From Stutzerimonas stutzeri (GTDB lineage Bacteria > Pseudomonadota > Gammaproteobacteria > Pseudomonadales > Pseudomonadaceae): 64,000 nt of DNA. Both the position numbers and the translations under genes were made by a program. The stretch lies in contig NZ_JAMOIC010000002.1 of assembly GCF_024448895.1 (NCBI RefSeq), positions 310,001 to 374,000 on the forward strand, given 5' to 3'. Positions 44,699 to 54,394 of this stretch are shown here, one piece after another (position 1 is the first letter of the stretch; the number at the start of each line of letters is the position of its first letter). The notes under the pieces are model-generated. The model was not told the origin of the DNA, made no database searches, and was given only the letters and a program-made list of their open reading frames with translations.

Positions 44699-46588
44699 TC
44701 AGAGTTGAGCCAGTCGTACGCGGATAGCCGCATCGATGCCAGCCGCATCGAGACCGCATTCCCTGAGCATTTCGCTGGGCTTGGCGTGCTCGACATAGTA
44801 GTCCGGCAGGCCTAGGTGAAGGATCGGCATCTGCAGGTTATTCGCAGCGAGAAACTCGCTAACCGCGCTTCCAGCGCCGCCCATGATGCTGTTCTCTTCG
44901 AGAGTCACCAAAAGCTCATGGTCTGCAGCCATCTGCCGGATCAGGGCTTCATCCAAGGGTTTGACGAAACGCATGTCGACTACCGTGGCGTCGAGCGTCT
45001 CGCCCACCTGCAGGGCTTCGGTCAGCTGCACGCCGAAGACCAGCAACGCAACTTTGTTTCCTTGCCGCCGGATCACACCCTTGCCGATCTCCAATGGCTC
45101 GAGGCCAGGCTCGATCGTCGCGTTTGGTCCCGTTCCGCGCGGATAACGCACCGCCGCCGGGCCTTGGAAGTGATAGCCAGTGGTGAGCATGCGGCGCATT
45201 TCGTTCTCGTCACTCGGCGTCATCACCAGCATGCCGGGGATGCAGCGCAGGTAGGACAGGTCGAAACTGCCCGCGTGGGTCGGGCCATCCTCACCAACCA
45301 GTCCGGCACGGTCGATGGCGAAGAGGACGTCAAGGTTCTGCACCGCGACGTCATGGATCAGCTGGTCATATGCGCGCTGCAGGAACGTTGAATAGATCGC
45401 CACTACGGGCTTGGCGCCTTCGCAGGCCATGCCGGCTGCCAGGGTGACGGCATGCTGCTCGGCGATGGCAACGTCGAAATAGCGGTCCGGGTAGCGCTCG
45501 CTGAAATCGATGAGATCAGAGCCTTCTTTCATCGCCGGCGTGATGCCGGTCAGGCGTGGGTCGGCCGCGGCCATGTCGCACAGCCACTGGCCGAACACGT
45601 TGGAATACTTGGGGCCGCTGGGTTTCTTGGGGGCAACAGGTGCGCCGACCGGCTCCAGCTTGCTGATCGCATGCCAAGTGATGGGGTCGACTTCCGCCGG
45701 GGCGAAGCCCTTGCCCTTCTTGGTCACCACATGGAGAAACTGCGGCCCTGGCAGATCGCGCATGTTGCGCAGCGTGGCGATCAGGGTAGGCAGGTCGTGG
45801 CCGTCGATGGGGCCAATGTAGTTCCAGCCAAGCTCCTCGAAGAGAGTGCCGGGAACCAGCATGCCCTTGGCGTATTCCTCGGTGCGCCGGGCGATTTCCC
45901 AAGCGCCGGGCAGTCGCGACAGCACCTTCTTACTGCCTTCACGCATGCTCGAATAGGTGCGGCTGGAGAGAATCTTGGCGAGATAGTTGGACAGCCCTCC
46001 AACGTTGCGCGAAATCGACATGTCGTTGTCGTTGAGTACGATCAGCATGTCGGCACCCACTTCGGGCGCGTGGTTCAAGGCTTCGAATGCCATGCCGGCG
46101 GTCAGTGCACCGTCGCCGATCACGGCAATGGATTTGCGCTTCTTGCCTTGCAGGCGGGCGGCGATTGCCATGCCCAGGGCGGCGCTGATGGAGGTGCTGG
46201 AGTGGCCGACGCCAAAGGTGTCGTATTCGCTCTCGCTGCGTCGCGGAAAGGCGGCCAGCCCATCCTTCTGGCGCAGGCTTCCCATGCGTTCGCGACGGCC
46301 GGTGAGGATCTTGTGCGGATAGGCCTGATGGCCCACGTCCCAGACCAGGCGATCCGCCGGTGTGTCGTAGACGTAGTGCAACGCGATGGTCAGCTCGATC
46401 ACGCCGAGACCCGCGCCAAAATGCCCGCCGGTCCGGCCCACGCTGTAAAGCAGGTCCTGACGCAGCTCGTTGGCAAGTTCTTCGAGTTCCGCTTCGCCCA
46501 GCCGGCGTAGTTGCTCGGGGGTGGCCGCGCGATCTAGAACGGGCGTCGCAGGGCGGACCCGAGGAATCTCATGAAACGTCTTGGGCAT
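44699..46588 (-). CDS. dxs: 1-deoxy-D-xylulose-5-phosphate synthase Dxs
   Basis: A 629-residue thiamine-diphosphate enzyme, the first step of the MEP isoprenoid pathway. The TPP motif [17 protein letters not shown] with NDNDMSIS lies near residues 155-195; the transketolase-like pyrimidine domain has [17 protein letters not shown], and the C-terminal domain begins near 495. The length is typical. It lies downstream of ispA with a 122-base gap; the usual xseB-ispA-dxs order is kept. Confidence 0.97.
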   Translation of the reverse strand: MPKTFHEIPRVRPATPVLDRAATPEQLRRLGEAELEELANELRQDLLYSVGRTGGHFGAGLGVIELTIALHYVYDTPADRLVWDVGHQAYPHKILTGRRERMGSLRQKDGLAAFPRRSESEYDTFGVGHSSTSISAALGMAIAARLQGKKRKSIAVIGDGALTAGMAFEALNHAPEVGADMLIVLNDNDMSISRNVGGLSNYLAKILSSRTYSSMREGSKKVLSRLPGAWEIARRTEEYAKGMLVPGTLFEELGWNYIGPIDGHDLPTLIATLRNMRDLPGPQFLHVVTKKGKGFAPAEVDPITWHAISKLEPVGAPVAPKKPSGPKYSNVFGQWLCDMAAADPRLTGITPAMKEGSDLIDFSERYPDRYFDVAIAEQHAVTLAAGMACEGAKPVVAIYSTFLQRAYDQLIHDVAVQNLDVLFAIDRAGLVGEDGPTHAGSFDLSYLRCIPGMLVMTPSDENEMRRMLTTGYHFQGPAAVRYPRGTGPNATIEPGLEPLEIGKGVIRRQGNKVALLVFGVQLTEALQVGETLDATVVDMRFVKPLDEALIRQMAADHELLVTLEENSIMGGAGSAVSEFLAANNLQMPILHLGLPDYYVEHAKPSEMLRECGLDAAGIDAAIRVRLAQL

Positions 46589-46710
46589 CGGGCGAATCGT
46601 TTTGGCTGAAAAAAGAGCCGCAGTTTACCCGATGGTTACTACGATAAGAACGGCTCACGCACCAACGGTCGCCGCCGACTGCTGCGCGATCAGGGTGGCG
46701 GCGCGGCGAT

Positions 46711-47598
46711 TCAGCTGCGGCGTTCGACGATGAAGCAGGCCAGTTGGCGCAGCGGCTCGGCGCGTTCGGCAAACGGGGCAACCGCTTCGAGCGCCATGTC
46801 ACGCAATTCCAGCGCGTAGGCTTTGGCGCTTTGCATGCCCAGCAGTGCCGGATACGTGGGTTTGTCGCGGGCGATGTCGGCACCCTGGTGCTTGCCGAGA
46901 GTCGCCGTATCGCTTTCGACATCGAGGATGTCGTCCTGCACCTGGAATGCCAGCCCGACCGCCTGTGCGTATTGCTGCAGGGCTGCCAGCTTCTGTGCAT
47001 CAGCGTAACCGCTGGCGAGCGCACCGAGTCGCACGCTCGCTTCAATCAAAGCGCCGGTCTTGTGCCGGTGCATCAATTCCAGGTCGTTGCGGTCGAGTTT
47101 CAGGCCAACCGAGCCCAGGTCGATGGCTTGGCCGCCCACCATGCCTGCCGGCCCTGCGGCACGGGCAAGGCTGGCGAACATCTCCAGGCGCAACGCCGGG
47201 TCGGACGGATTGAGCGCGTCGCCCGCCAGAACCTCGAAGGCAAGGCTCTGCAGCCCGTCGCCTGCCAGAATGGCGCAGGCTTCGTCGAAAGCTTTATGGG
47301 TGGTGGGCTGGCCGCGGCGCAGATCGTCATCGTCCATCGCCGGCAGATCGTCGTGCACCAGTGAGTAGGCGTGGATCAGCTCGACCGCACAGGCTGCGCC
47401 GTCGGCTCGAGCGCTGTCGCCGCCGAGCGCTTCGCAGGCGGCGTAGACCAGCAGAGGTCGCACGCGCTTGCCGCCATTCATCACGCTGTAGCGCATGGCT
47501 TGATAGAGACGTTCGAGTTGCGGGCGGGGTGGGGTGAAGAGCGTATCGAGGCAGTTGTCGACGCGCTTCTGGCAGCGCTTCTGGTAGTCGCTGATCAT
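46711..47598 (-). CDS. ispA: Farnesyl diphosphate synthase IspA
   Basis: A 295-residue trans-prenyltransferase making geranyl and farnesyl diphosphate. The first Asp-rich motif is [14 protein letters not shown], the second is [11 protein letters not shown], and NGGKRVRP is the isopentenyl-diphosphate site. It is translationally coupled to xseB (four-base overlap). Confidence 0.96.
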   Translation of the reverse strand: MISDYQKRCQKRVDNCLDTLFTPPRPQLERLYQAMRYSVMNGGKRVRPLLVYAACEALGGDSARADGAACAVELIHAYSLVHDDLPAMDDDDLRRGQPTTHKAFDEACAILAGDGLQSLAFEVLAGDALNPSDPALRLEMFASLARAAGPAGMVGGQAIDLGSVGLKLDRNDLELMHRHKTGALIEASVRLGALASGYADAQKLAALQQYAQAVGLAFQVQDDILDVESDTATLGKHQGADIARDKPTYPALLGMQSAKAYALELRDMALEAVAPFAERAEPLRQLACFIVERRS

Positions 47599-47837
47599 GT
47601 TTCAGGATCCGCCTCGAAGGGGACTTCCTGGAGCTTGCCGTCACGCTCGAGAAGAAGTTGCACTTTCTGCTCGGCCTGGCTAAGCGACGCCTGACAGTCG
47701 CGGGTCAGGCCGATGCCCTGCTCGAAGCAGGTCAGCGAGTCCTCCAGCGAAAGCTCGCCGCTTTCCAGGCGTTCGACCAGCTGTTGCAGCTCGGCGAGGG
47801 ATTGTTCGAAATCGAGGGCGACTTTCTTGCGGGCCAT
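47595..47837 (-). CDS. xseB: Exodeoxyribonuclease VII small subunit XseB
   Basis: An 80-residue helical protein: [26 protein letters not shown] and YEQG-like [15 protein letters not shown] are the family signature. It binds XseA to form exonuclease VII. The frame opens earlier, but ATG 47837 ([14 protein letters not shown]) is the standard start. It is first in xseB-ispA-dxs. Confidence 0.95.
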   Translation of the reverse strand: MARKKVALDFEQSLAELQQLVERLESGELSLEDSLTCFEQGIGLTRDCQASLSQAEQKVQLLLERDGKLQEVPFEADPET

Positions 47838-47930
47838 GGCGAAACCTGTTCTCTGAGGCGGCTCTGAAACGGGCAGGACACTAGCAGAGCTGGGCCGCAT
47901 AAGCCATAAGCCGGCCGGGCCAGACGCCGC

Positions 47931-48701
47931 TCAGCGCCAGTAGATGGATTGAAAGTAATAGAGCGTCATGGCGCTGCCAACCGCGATGACGAAGGCGCGA
48001 AGCCAGGCGGCTGGCAGTTTCTTGCTCAACGCGCCGCCGGCATATCCTCCGAGCGTAGTGCCAACTAGCAGGATTGCCAGCTCATAGCCGCTCACGCGTC
48101 CCGCGATCACGAAGGTGGCAGTCGCTACGCTGTAGATCACGGCCGATATCAGGTTTTTCAGCGCATTGGCGCGAACCAGCTGATGGCCTTCGATGGAAAA
48201 GGCCGCGAGCTGAAGGATGCCCATGCCTGCGCCAAAGAAGCCGCCGTAGATGGATACCAAACCGTGCGCAGCCAATGATGCCGGCGCATGGGGCGGTATC
48301 GCGTTTACCTCTTTGCGGCGTGCCGTCAGCCAGCGGCTTAGCCAAGGGCTAGCGGCGAACAGGGCAGTGGCGATCAGCAGCAGCCACGGGATGAGCAAAC
48401 TGAACACGTCGTCGCCGCTGGCGAGTAGTAGCAAGCCGCCGATCAGACCGCCAATCAGTCCGGCCAGCAATAGTGGAGTCAGATAAGCGCCTAGCGGACG
48501 CAGCGCCGAACGCGCTGCCCAGGCCGCGGCCAGGCTGGCAGGCCAGAGCGCGACAGCGTTGGTTGCGTTGGCGGTCACAGGCGGCAAGCCGGTGGCGAGC
48601 AACGCCGGGAACGAGAAGAAGGTGCCTCCGCCAGCAAGGGCATTCATGCCTCCGGCGGCAAAGCCGGCAGCGATGAGCAACAGCATGTCGAACAAAGGCA
48701 T
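47931..48701 (-). CDS. TauE/SafE-family anion exporter
   Basis: A 256-residue membrane protein with about eight hydrophobic segments. GGMNALAGGGTFFSFPALLATGLPPVTANATNAVALWP is the strongly conserved first repeat of TauE/SafE proteins, and SIYGGFFGAGMGILQLAAF starts the second. The substrate is probably sulfite or an organosulfonate but is unproved. ATG 48701 is favoured over the codon at 48719. Confidence 0.86.
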   Translation of the reverse strand: MPLFDMLLLIAAGFAAGGMNALAGGGTFFSFPALLATGLPPVTANATNAVALWPASLAAAWAARSALRPLGAYLTPLLLAGLIGGLIGGLLLLASGDDVFSLLIPWLLLIATALFAASPWLSRWLTARRKEVNAIPPHAPASLAAHGLVSIYGGFFGAGMGILQLAAFSIEGHQLVRANALKNLISAVIYSVATATFVIAGRVSGYELAILLVGTTLGGYAGGALSKKLPAAWLRAFVIAVGSAMTLYYFQSIYWR

Positions 48702-48783
48702 CGGGGCAGCTCGCGGCAAAAGAGGTGCAGATTATCCAAGGGGCGTTTCGCTGTCAGCATGGCGCGGTGCCGAATCCAGGGCG

Positions 48784-49209
48784 TCAATGTTCAGCTGCGC
48801 GCCTGGCTTCGTCTGGCCGGGTGCTCTTCAACTCGGTGAGGATGCCGCAGCCATGCGTAGGTTGATTGCCGCTGCAACAGCTGCGCAGTTCCTGAAGCTG
48901 GCGCTCCAGCGCATGCAGGCTCTCCAGCCGCGAGCGCACGCGTTCGAGCTGGTCGTCGATCAGGTGATTGATGTCGCCGCAGCTGTCTTCCGGGTGGCTG
49001 GAGAACGCCAGCAGCCTGCGTATATCGGCCAGCCCGATATCCAGCGCGCGGCAATGTCGGATGAAAGTCAGCTGCGCGAGTTGCCGTGAGGAGTAGGCGC
49101 GGTAGCCGTTGGCGCCACGTTGGGGGGCCGGCATCAGCCCGATCTTCTCGTAATAGCGAATGGTCTCTACATCCACGCCTGCCGCTGTACTGAGTTCGCC
49201 TATGCGCAT
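48784..49209 (-). CDS. cadR: MerR-family Cd/Pb/Zn-responsive regulator, CadR-like
   Basis: A 141-residue MerR regulator: winged helix at 1-70 (MRIGELSTAAGVDVETIRYYEKIGL), a dimerisation coiled coil (about 82-110) and a metal loop. Cys77 and Cys112 align with the CadR/PbrR ligands, and a third Cys is at 121 in THGCG; an extra Cys is at 111. The His-rich C-terminal tail of some CadR proteins is missing. It diverges from a cation transporter with a classical MerR operator between them. Confidence 0.88.
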   Translation of the reverse strand: MRIGELSTAAGVDVETIRYYEKIGLMPAPQRGANGYRAYSSRQLAQLTFIRHCRALDIGLADIRRLLAFSSHPEDSCGDINHLIDDQLERVRSRLESLHALERQLQELRSCCSGNQPTHGCGILTELKSTRPDEARRAAEH

Positions 49210-49253
49210 CTTCGTCTCCTCACCTCAGTCGATCGCTGCCCGATAAACAGGGC

Positions 49254-49284
49254 TTGACCCTGGAGCTGCTCCAGGGTGTGCAAT
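49254..49284 (+). promoter_or_regulatory. MerR-type promoter/operator of the cation transporter
   Basis: TTGACC (49254-49259) and TGCAAT (49279-49284) are separated by 19 bases, the long spacing typical of MerR-controlled promoters. Between and over them lies a near-perfect dyad, CCCTGGAG-CTG-CTCCAGGG (49258-49276). A CadR-like protein bound here would twist the spacer to activate the transporter when metal is present. Confidence 0.87.
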
Positions 49285-49314
49285 GGGCTCGACTATAGTT
49301 CAGGAGGCATTCAT

Positions 49315-49932
49315 ATGTCGTCGAGATGTTGTGACTCCGGGTGCTCGACTCCGGTGGTCAGCCCGGGTTTTCGCAAGGCGCTGTGGATCGCGTTGGCGAT
49401 CAACCTTGCCATGTTCATCGTTGAGATCGTCAGCGGGTTGCGTTCGGGCTCGGTCTCGCTACTGGCCGACGCCATCGACTTTGCCGGCGACGCTGCCAAC
49501 TACGCCATCACCCTCGTAGTGCTGTCCATGGGGCTGGTCTGGAGGTCGCGGGCTGCGATGGTCAAAGGCCTGTCGATGCTGGCGTTCGGCGTGTTCGTGC
49601 TGGGCCGTGCAGGCTGGTCGATCTACGCTGATGTGGTGCCGGAACCGCTGACCATGGGTGTTATCGGGGCGCTGGCACTGATCGCTAACGTGATAGTTGC
49701 CGTGATGCTCTATGCCTTTCGCGAGGGCGATTCCAACATGCGCTCGGTCTGGCTGTGCAGCCGCAACGATGCCATCGGCAATATCGCCGTGATGATCGCT
49801 GCAGCCGGTGTGTTTGGTACCGACTCTGCCTGGCCCGACTTGATCGTCGCGCTGATCATGGCCGGCTTGGCGATTTCCGCTGGCTACTCGGTGGTTCGTC
49901 AGGCCCGGCATGAGCTCCGCACAGTTGGCTAA
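49315..49932 (+). CDS. CDF-family cation efflux transporter
   Basis: A 205-residue membrane protein of the cation diffusion facilitator type with about six hydrophobic segments. The N terminus has a Cys cluster (MSSRCCDSGCSTP) and SVSLLADAIDFAGDAANY is the metal site of helix II, with SRNDAIGNIAVM as its counterpart in helix V. It lacks the long cytoplasmic C-terminal domain of CzcD. AGGAGG lies before ATG 49315. It is the likely target of the adjacent CadR-like regulator, exporting Cd/Zn/Pb or Co. Confidence 0.85.
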   Translation: MSSRCCDSGCSTPVVSPGFRKALWIALAINLAMFIVEIVSGLRSGSVSLLADAIDFAGDAANYAITLVVLSMGLVWRSRAAMVKGLSMLAFGVFVLGRAGWSIYADVVPEPLTMGVIGALALIANVIVAVMLYAFREGDSNMRSVWLCSRNDAIGNIAVMIAAAGVFGTDSAWPDLIVALIMAGLAISAGYSVVRQARHELRTVG

Positions 49933-50942
49933 TTCCGGCCGCGGCCCGATGCGATGGAGGCCACCAAAGCGACTGCGCCTACGGTTACTGCCGCAAGTCC
50001 GGCCACGGCCAGCTTGCCCACGGTTTCGCTGCTCAGGGCGACGGCATCGTCCTTGATCTGCTCGTGGAAGCGGCCGTCGGTGCGGTGCAGCCCTTCAACC
50101 GGTTCGAAAAGGTTGTCCGGCTGAGTATCGTCAGCTGGCTCGTCGGTCAGCTGTCCGCTCCAGGCCTGCTTGGCCATCATCTTGTCCAGCAGCCCAGGCA
50201 TGAACATGTTGCCGATGATCGCCTTGAGCGAGGCGCTGCCAAGCCACAGCTCTCGTGGGGCTTCTGTCGCAGCGCGCAGGATGGCTCGCGCGGCTACCTC
50301 TGGCGTGTGAATGGGCGGCACCGGCTGTGGCCGCCGGGCCATCTTGTTGCGCGACCAGTCAAACTGTGGCGTGTTATGCGCCGGGAGTTGCACCATGGTG
50401 AGGCGAACCCGGCTCTTGGCGTGGATCAGCTCGCAACGCAAGGAATCGGTGAAGCCGCGGACGGCAAACTTTGCCGCGCAATAGGCCGATTGCAGTGGGA
50501 TGGCGCGATAGGACAGCGCTGAGCCGACCTGCACGATGGTGCCGCGATCACGCGGTTGCATGTATCGCAGCGCGGCCAGCGTGCCATGTACGAATCCCAG
50601 ATAGGTGACGTCCGTGACGCGCTTGTACTCGGCTGGCGTGATCTTCTCCGCTGGCCCGAATACCGTTGCCATGGCCGCGTTGACCCAGACGTCGATGGAG
50701 CCCAGTTCGTTCTCGATTTGCTCGGCCGCACGGTCTATGGCTTCGGCATCGGCCACGTCCGCAGAAATGGCCAGCACAGTCGCACCGCCGGCTTGCAGTT
50801 CGGAACTAGTGTCGGCGAGCCCCTCAGCACCGCGTGCGATCAGCGCAACGCGATAGCCAGCGCGGGCGAAGGCGTGGGCAGTGGCACGGCCCACGCCAGC
50901 GGTGGCGCCACAGATGACGACGGTCGGTTGGCTAGCATTCAT
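49929..50942 (-). CDS. SDR-family oxidoreductase with C-terminal membrane anchor
   Basis: A 337-residue protein with a classical SDR domain at 1 to about 235 (GATAGVGRATAHAFA loop; VGSALSYRAIPLQSAYCAAK with Ser and Tyr-x3-Lys) and a long C-terminal extension ending in a hydrophobic helix (VGKLAVAGLAAVTVGAVALVAS). The overall arrangement matches the larger SDR proteins found in environmental proteobacteria. It converges on the transporter gene with a four-base overlap. Substrate unknown. Confidence 0.84.
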   Translation of the reverse strand: MNASQPTVVICGATAGVGRATAHAFARAGYRVALIARGAEGLADTSSELQAGGATVLAISADVADAEAIDRAAEQIENELGSIDVWVNAAMATVFGPAEKITPAEYKRVTDVTYLGFVHGTLAALRYMQPRDRGTIVQVGSALSYRAIPLQSAYCAAKFAVRGFTDSLRCELIHAKSRVRLTMVQLPAHNTPQFDWSRNKMARRPQPVPPIHTPEVAARAILRAATEAPRELWLGSASLKAIIGNMFMPGLLDKMMAKQAWSGQLTDEPADDTQPDNLFEPVEGLHRTDGRFHEQIKDDAVALSSETVGKLAVAGLAAVTVGAVALVASIASGRGRN

Positions 50943-51046
50943 GTCGGGGCTCCAGCAGTCGCAGGGAATGTAGGACGTTTCGCATCAGAACGTCGCGATG
51001 GCGGTGCTGGTTCCCCCGAGCGAAGCCGCGCCGACGGATGACGGGA

Positions 51047-51583
51047 TCAGCTCTTGTTCTTGCCCTTGCAGTTTGGTTCGGTGGTGAAGGTCTTCGACGA
51101 ATCAACCGGGCCAACGTCCTCGAGCATGCGACGGCCGATCAACACCGGGTAATTCATCTTGTCGCGGTCGTTCAGCGAGAACTGTTCCTCATGGATGCGA
51201 TTGCCCAGGCATACCTTCATCAGCACCACCGGCCGATCTTCCGCGCCGCCCGCACCGCGAACCTTGATCTTCCGGACCACCTTGCGCTCCAGTCGCGTCT
51301 CGACCTGCTTATCGCTGTCCATGTCCTCCAGCTCGACAGTGAAGCGCACCCAGTCGTCGCCGTCCTTCTTGAATCGGTCGATGTTCTCGGCATGCATCGA
51401 GGAGGTGAGTGCGCCGGTGTCGAGCTTGAACTTCACGCGGGTTTCCTCCGGCATGATCAGCCCTTCCTCGACCCAGCCAAACGAGCTTTTCGAATCGGCC
51501 AGTACCGGCGACGCTGCGATCGGTAGTGCCGCCAGCAGCATCGGAAGGATTGAACGTGTGCAAGCGCGTTTCAGTCGCAGCAT
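51047..51583 (-). CDS. RimK-type ATP-dependent zinc protease (retropepsin-like), exported
   Basis: A 178-residue protein with a signal peptide (MLRLKRACTRSILPMLLAAL ... SPVLA) and a DUF785/RimB-like protease core: KLDTGALTSSMHAE is the catalytic aspartate motif, followed by YPVLIGRRMLEDVG near the end. Related proteins sit beside rimK or glutamate-ligase genes, but none is adjacent here. The function is inferred from family only. Confidence 0.8.
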   Translation of the reverse strand: MLRLKRACTRSILPMLLAALPIAASPVLADSKSSFGWVEEGLIMPEETRVKFKLDTGALTSSMHAENIDRFKKDGDDWVRFTVELEDMDSDKQVETRLERKVVRKIKVRGAGGAEDRPVVLMKVCLGNRIHEEQFSLNDRDKMNYPVLIGRRMLEDVGPVDSSKTFTTEPNCKGKNKS

Positions 51584-51804
51584 GGTGTCACCTGAGCGGT
51601 AGCGGAAGTGGACAAGTAGATTCGCTCGCGCAGGATACGTTCAGCTTCGGCGCGTGGCTTGCTGATCGATCAACTGCTGAACCCTCAGAAACTGAACAAT
51701 CAGCCTGAACATTCGAGCGCTGGCAAACGTCACACGCTGATACATCTTTCACGACGCGAGTGTCCGAGGCGCGTCTCGCCGCATTGGAGAACACAGGAGA
51801 AACC

Positions 51805-53178
51805 GTGGAGATCAGCGATCCGGCCGTTTTCGTTGCGCGGCTGCAGTTTGGTATCACGATCGCCTTTCATATCGTCCTGGCCGCCTTCTCCATCGGTTTG
51901 GCTAACTTCCTGTTGGTGCTCGAAGCGTTGTGGCTGCGCCGCAAGCAGCAGATCTATCTCGACAGCTACAAGTTCTGGCTGCGCATTTTCGCCCTGACGG
52001 TCGCAGTAGGGGTTGCGTCTGGATTGGTGATGGAGTTCGAGTTCGGCACGAACTGGGGCCGGCTCGCCACGAAAGCCGGCTCGGTAATCGGGCCGTTGAT
52101 GTTCTATGAAGTGATGGTGGCGTTTTTTCTCGAGGCCGGCTTTCTCGGCATCATGTTATTCGGGTTGCACAAGGTCGGGCCGCGCCTGCATTTTTTTGCC
52201 ACCCTGATGGTTGCGGTCGGCTCCCTGTTCAGCGCTTTCTGGATTCTCTCGGCCAATTCCTGGATGCACACGCCGGCCGGCTTCAGCGTAGGGGCTGACG
52301 GTCGCTTCATGCCCGAAGACTGGCTGGCGATCATCTTCAGCCCTTCGTTTCCCTATCGTTTCGTGCATATGGTCTTTGCCGCGTTTCTCTGCACGGCAAT
52401 GGTGGTCGCAGCCAACGGCGCCTGGCATCTGCTGCGTGACAATCGCAACCCCGGCGCGCGGTTGATGTTTTCCATGGGCCTATGGGTGGTGGCGGTGATA
52501 GGCCCGTTGCAGATAGTTGCCGGTGATTTGCACGGGCTCAATACGCTGGAACACCAGCCCCAGAAAGTGGCCGCGATGGAAGGCGCCTGGGAGCGGCCGC
52601 CGTCAGGGCAGGGTGAGCCGCTAAGGCTGTTCGCAGTCCCTGATATGGAAGAGCAGCGCAACCATTTCGAGGTAGCAATACCGAACCTTGGCTCGCTGTA
52701 CCTTCGGCACAACTGGACCGGAACGATCAAGAGCCTCAAAGAGTTTCCGGCCGAAGATATTCCACCTGTGCCAGTGGTGTTCTACGCCTTTCGAATAATG
52801 GTCGGGCTGGGCGTCGCGATGACTGTGCTGGGCATCGCCAGCCTGGCGCTGCGCAAGCGTGGTCGGTTGTTCCAGACCCGTTGGTTGCAGCGCGCCACCG
52901 TCTGTCTCGCGCCGGCGGGGTTCATCGCCATGCTCAGCGGTTGGGTGGTGACCGAGGTGGGGCGCCAGCCGTTCACCGTGTACGGCCTGCTGCGCACCGC
53001 GGACAGCAACTCACCCGTATCGCTTTCCTTCGTTACCAGTTCGACGATCGGCATTCTGGCGGTCTACCTGCTGGCGTTCGGTCTGGGGCTTTACTACCTG
53101 CTGCGTGCGCTGGCCAAACCGCCGAAACAGGACGAACGGGGACCGGAACCCGGTCTCGCCAGCCAGATCGGCGACTGA
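51805..53178 (+). CDS. cioA: Cyanide-insensitive terminal oxidase subunit I CioA
   Basis: A 457-residue quinol oxidase subunit of the cytochrome bd type. RLQFGITIAFHIVLAAFSIGLA has the N-terminal heme-ligand His region, MEFEFGTNWGRL is the conserved Glu region, and GRQPFTVYGLLRTADS is the short Q-loop end seen in CioA-type enzymes. The frame opens at 51760 (GTG), but GTG 51805 has AGGAG five bases upstream and gives the family N terminus EISDPAVF. It is followed by subunit II. Confidence 0.93.
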   Translation: MEISDPAVFVARLQFGITIAFHIVLAAFSIGLANFLLVLEALWLRRKQQIYLDSYKFWLRIFALTVAVGVASGLVMEFEFGTNWGRLATKAGSVIGPLMFYEVMVAFFLEAGFLGIMLFGLHKVGPRLHFFATLMVAVGSLFSAFWILSANSWMHTPAGFSVGADGRFMPEDWLAIIFSPSFPYRFVHMVFAAFLCTAMVVAANGAWHLLRDNRNPGARLMFSMGLWVVAVIGPLQIVAGDLHGLNTLEHQPQKVAAMEGAWERPPSGQGEPLRLFAVPDMEEQRNHFEVAIPNLGSLYLRHNWTGTIKSLKEFPAEDIPPVPVVFYAFRIMVGLGVAMTVLGIASLALRKRGRLFQTRWLQRATVCLAPAGFIAMLSGWVVTEVGRQPFTVYGLLRTADSNSPVSLSFVTSSTIGILAVYLLAFGLGLYYLLRALAKPPKQDERGPEPGLASQIGD

Positions 53179-53212
53179 CGGCCGACCAGCTTCAATCAAC
53201 AGGGGAGACCAC

Positions 53213-54217
53213 ATGCCGTCCGAGGAGCTTCTGCCTTTGCTGGGCGCCGCCGCGCTGGCGTTCTCGATCCTTAGCTACGTCATCCTCGACGGAACCGATC
53301 TCGGCGTGGGGATTCTCTTCGCCGCCAACCACAGCGACGAGGACCGGCACATCATGGGGATTTCCATTCTGCCGATCTGGGATGGCAACGAGACCTGGCT
53401 TGTACTTGGCGGAGGGGGATTGATCGCGCTGTTTCCGGCCGCTTACAGCATTTTTCTCACGGCGAACTATGTGCCGATCTTTCTCATGCTGTTCGCTCTG
53501 ATCTTTCGCGCCGTGGCGCTTGAGTATCGTGATGGCGCGGCCACTCGCCAACGGCGGCGGTTGCTCGATCTTGCTCTGCTGGGTGGTTCCACCCTGGCCG
53601 CGTTCTGCCAGGGCGTCGTGCTCGGGGCATTGATGCAGGGAATTCCTCATGATGGCCAGCAGTACAGTGGCAATGGATGGGGATGGCTAAGCGGCTTCTC
53701 GGTTTTCTGCGGCGCTGGCCTGGTGCTCGGCTATGCGCTCATGGGGGCTTGCTGGCTGATCTGGCGCACCAAAGGCGAGATACAGCATCGGGCGCGTAGG
53801 CAGGCGCGATGGTTAGCGATGTTTACCTTGGTCCTGATGTCCATCGCTGTGTTCTGGACTGTGCAGCTGGATCCGACTTACGGCAGGCGCTTGTCGCAGC
53901 CTTGGATCGCCGGCCCGTTGCTCGTTCTGCTGGCCCTGTTGATCCCCGGCTTCAAGCGCGCACTGGCTGCTCGCCATGACTTTCTGCCGCTGTTCGTGGT
54001 TATCACCGGGTTCGTCATTGCCTTCGCAGCGCTCTTCGCCGCGATGTATCCCATGGTGATTCCCCCGTCGCTGACCTTCACCGAGGCAGCTTCTTCAGCC
54101 TCGAGCCAGACATTCATCCTCGTCGGGTTTGCTGTGTTGATTCCTTTCACGCTCGCCTACAGCACCTACGGCTACTGGATTTTCAGGGGAAAGGTGAAGC
54201 CTTGCGGGCAAGACTGA
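53213..54217 (+). CDS. cioB: Cytochrome bd-type oxidase subunit II CioB
   Basis: A 334-residue integral membrane protein with eight or nine helices. It begins LSYVILDGTDLGVGILF, the conserved CydB start, and includes WDGNETWLVLGGGGLIALFP. GGGGAGA lies before ATG 53213, 34 bases after cioA. No short CydX-like gene follows. Together with CioA it reduces oxygen with quinol and tolerates cyanide and low oxygen. Confidence 0.94.
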   Translation: MPSEELLPLLGAAALAFSILSYVILDGTDLGVGILFAANHSDEDRHIMGISILPIWDGNETWLVLGGGGLIALFPAAYSIFLTANYVPIFLMLFALIFRAVALEYRDGAATRQRRRLLDLALLGGSTLAAFCQGVVLGALMQGIPHDGQQYSGNGWGWLSGFSVFCGAGLVLGYALMGACWLIWRTKGEIQHRARRQARWLAMFTLVLMSIAVFWTVQLDPTYGRRLSQPWIAGPLLVLLALLIPGFKRALAARHDFLPLFVVITGFVIAFAALFAAMYPMVIPPSLTFTEAASSASSQTFILVGFAVLIPFTLAYSTYGYWIFRGKVKPCGQD

Positions 54218-54394
54218 AAAACCCGTCGAACCTCCCATTGGCATATTCAATATGCGAGATAGAAAAAAACAATGTGACCCTCAGGCCAGTCGGTACTCCA
54301 TCAATAGAGTCGCTCGTATCTGCTGATGTCAATCGGAGCGACCTGATCTTCAAGGAGGCTATTCATAGGGAAGTCCACTACTGAGAGGTGAACC

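Noticed and set aside
49294-49299. TATAGT as the -10 of the cation transporter promoter
   Set aside because: It lies 34 bases from the TTGACC hexamer; TGCAAT at 49279 gives the 19-base MerR-type spacing.
54228-54250. An AlgU/ECF-type promoter (GAACCT...TCAA) before the Mn catalase
   Set aside because: The spacer is 13 bases, too short for the 16-17 expected.
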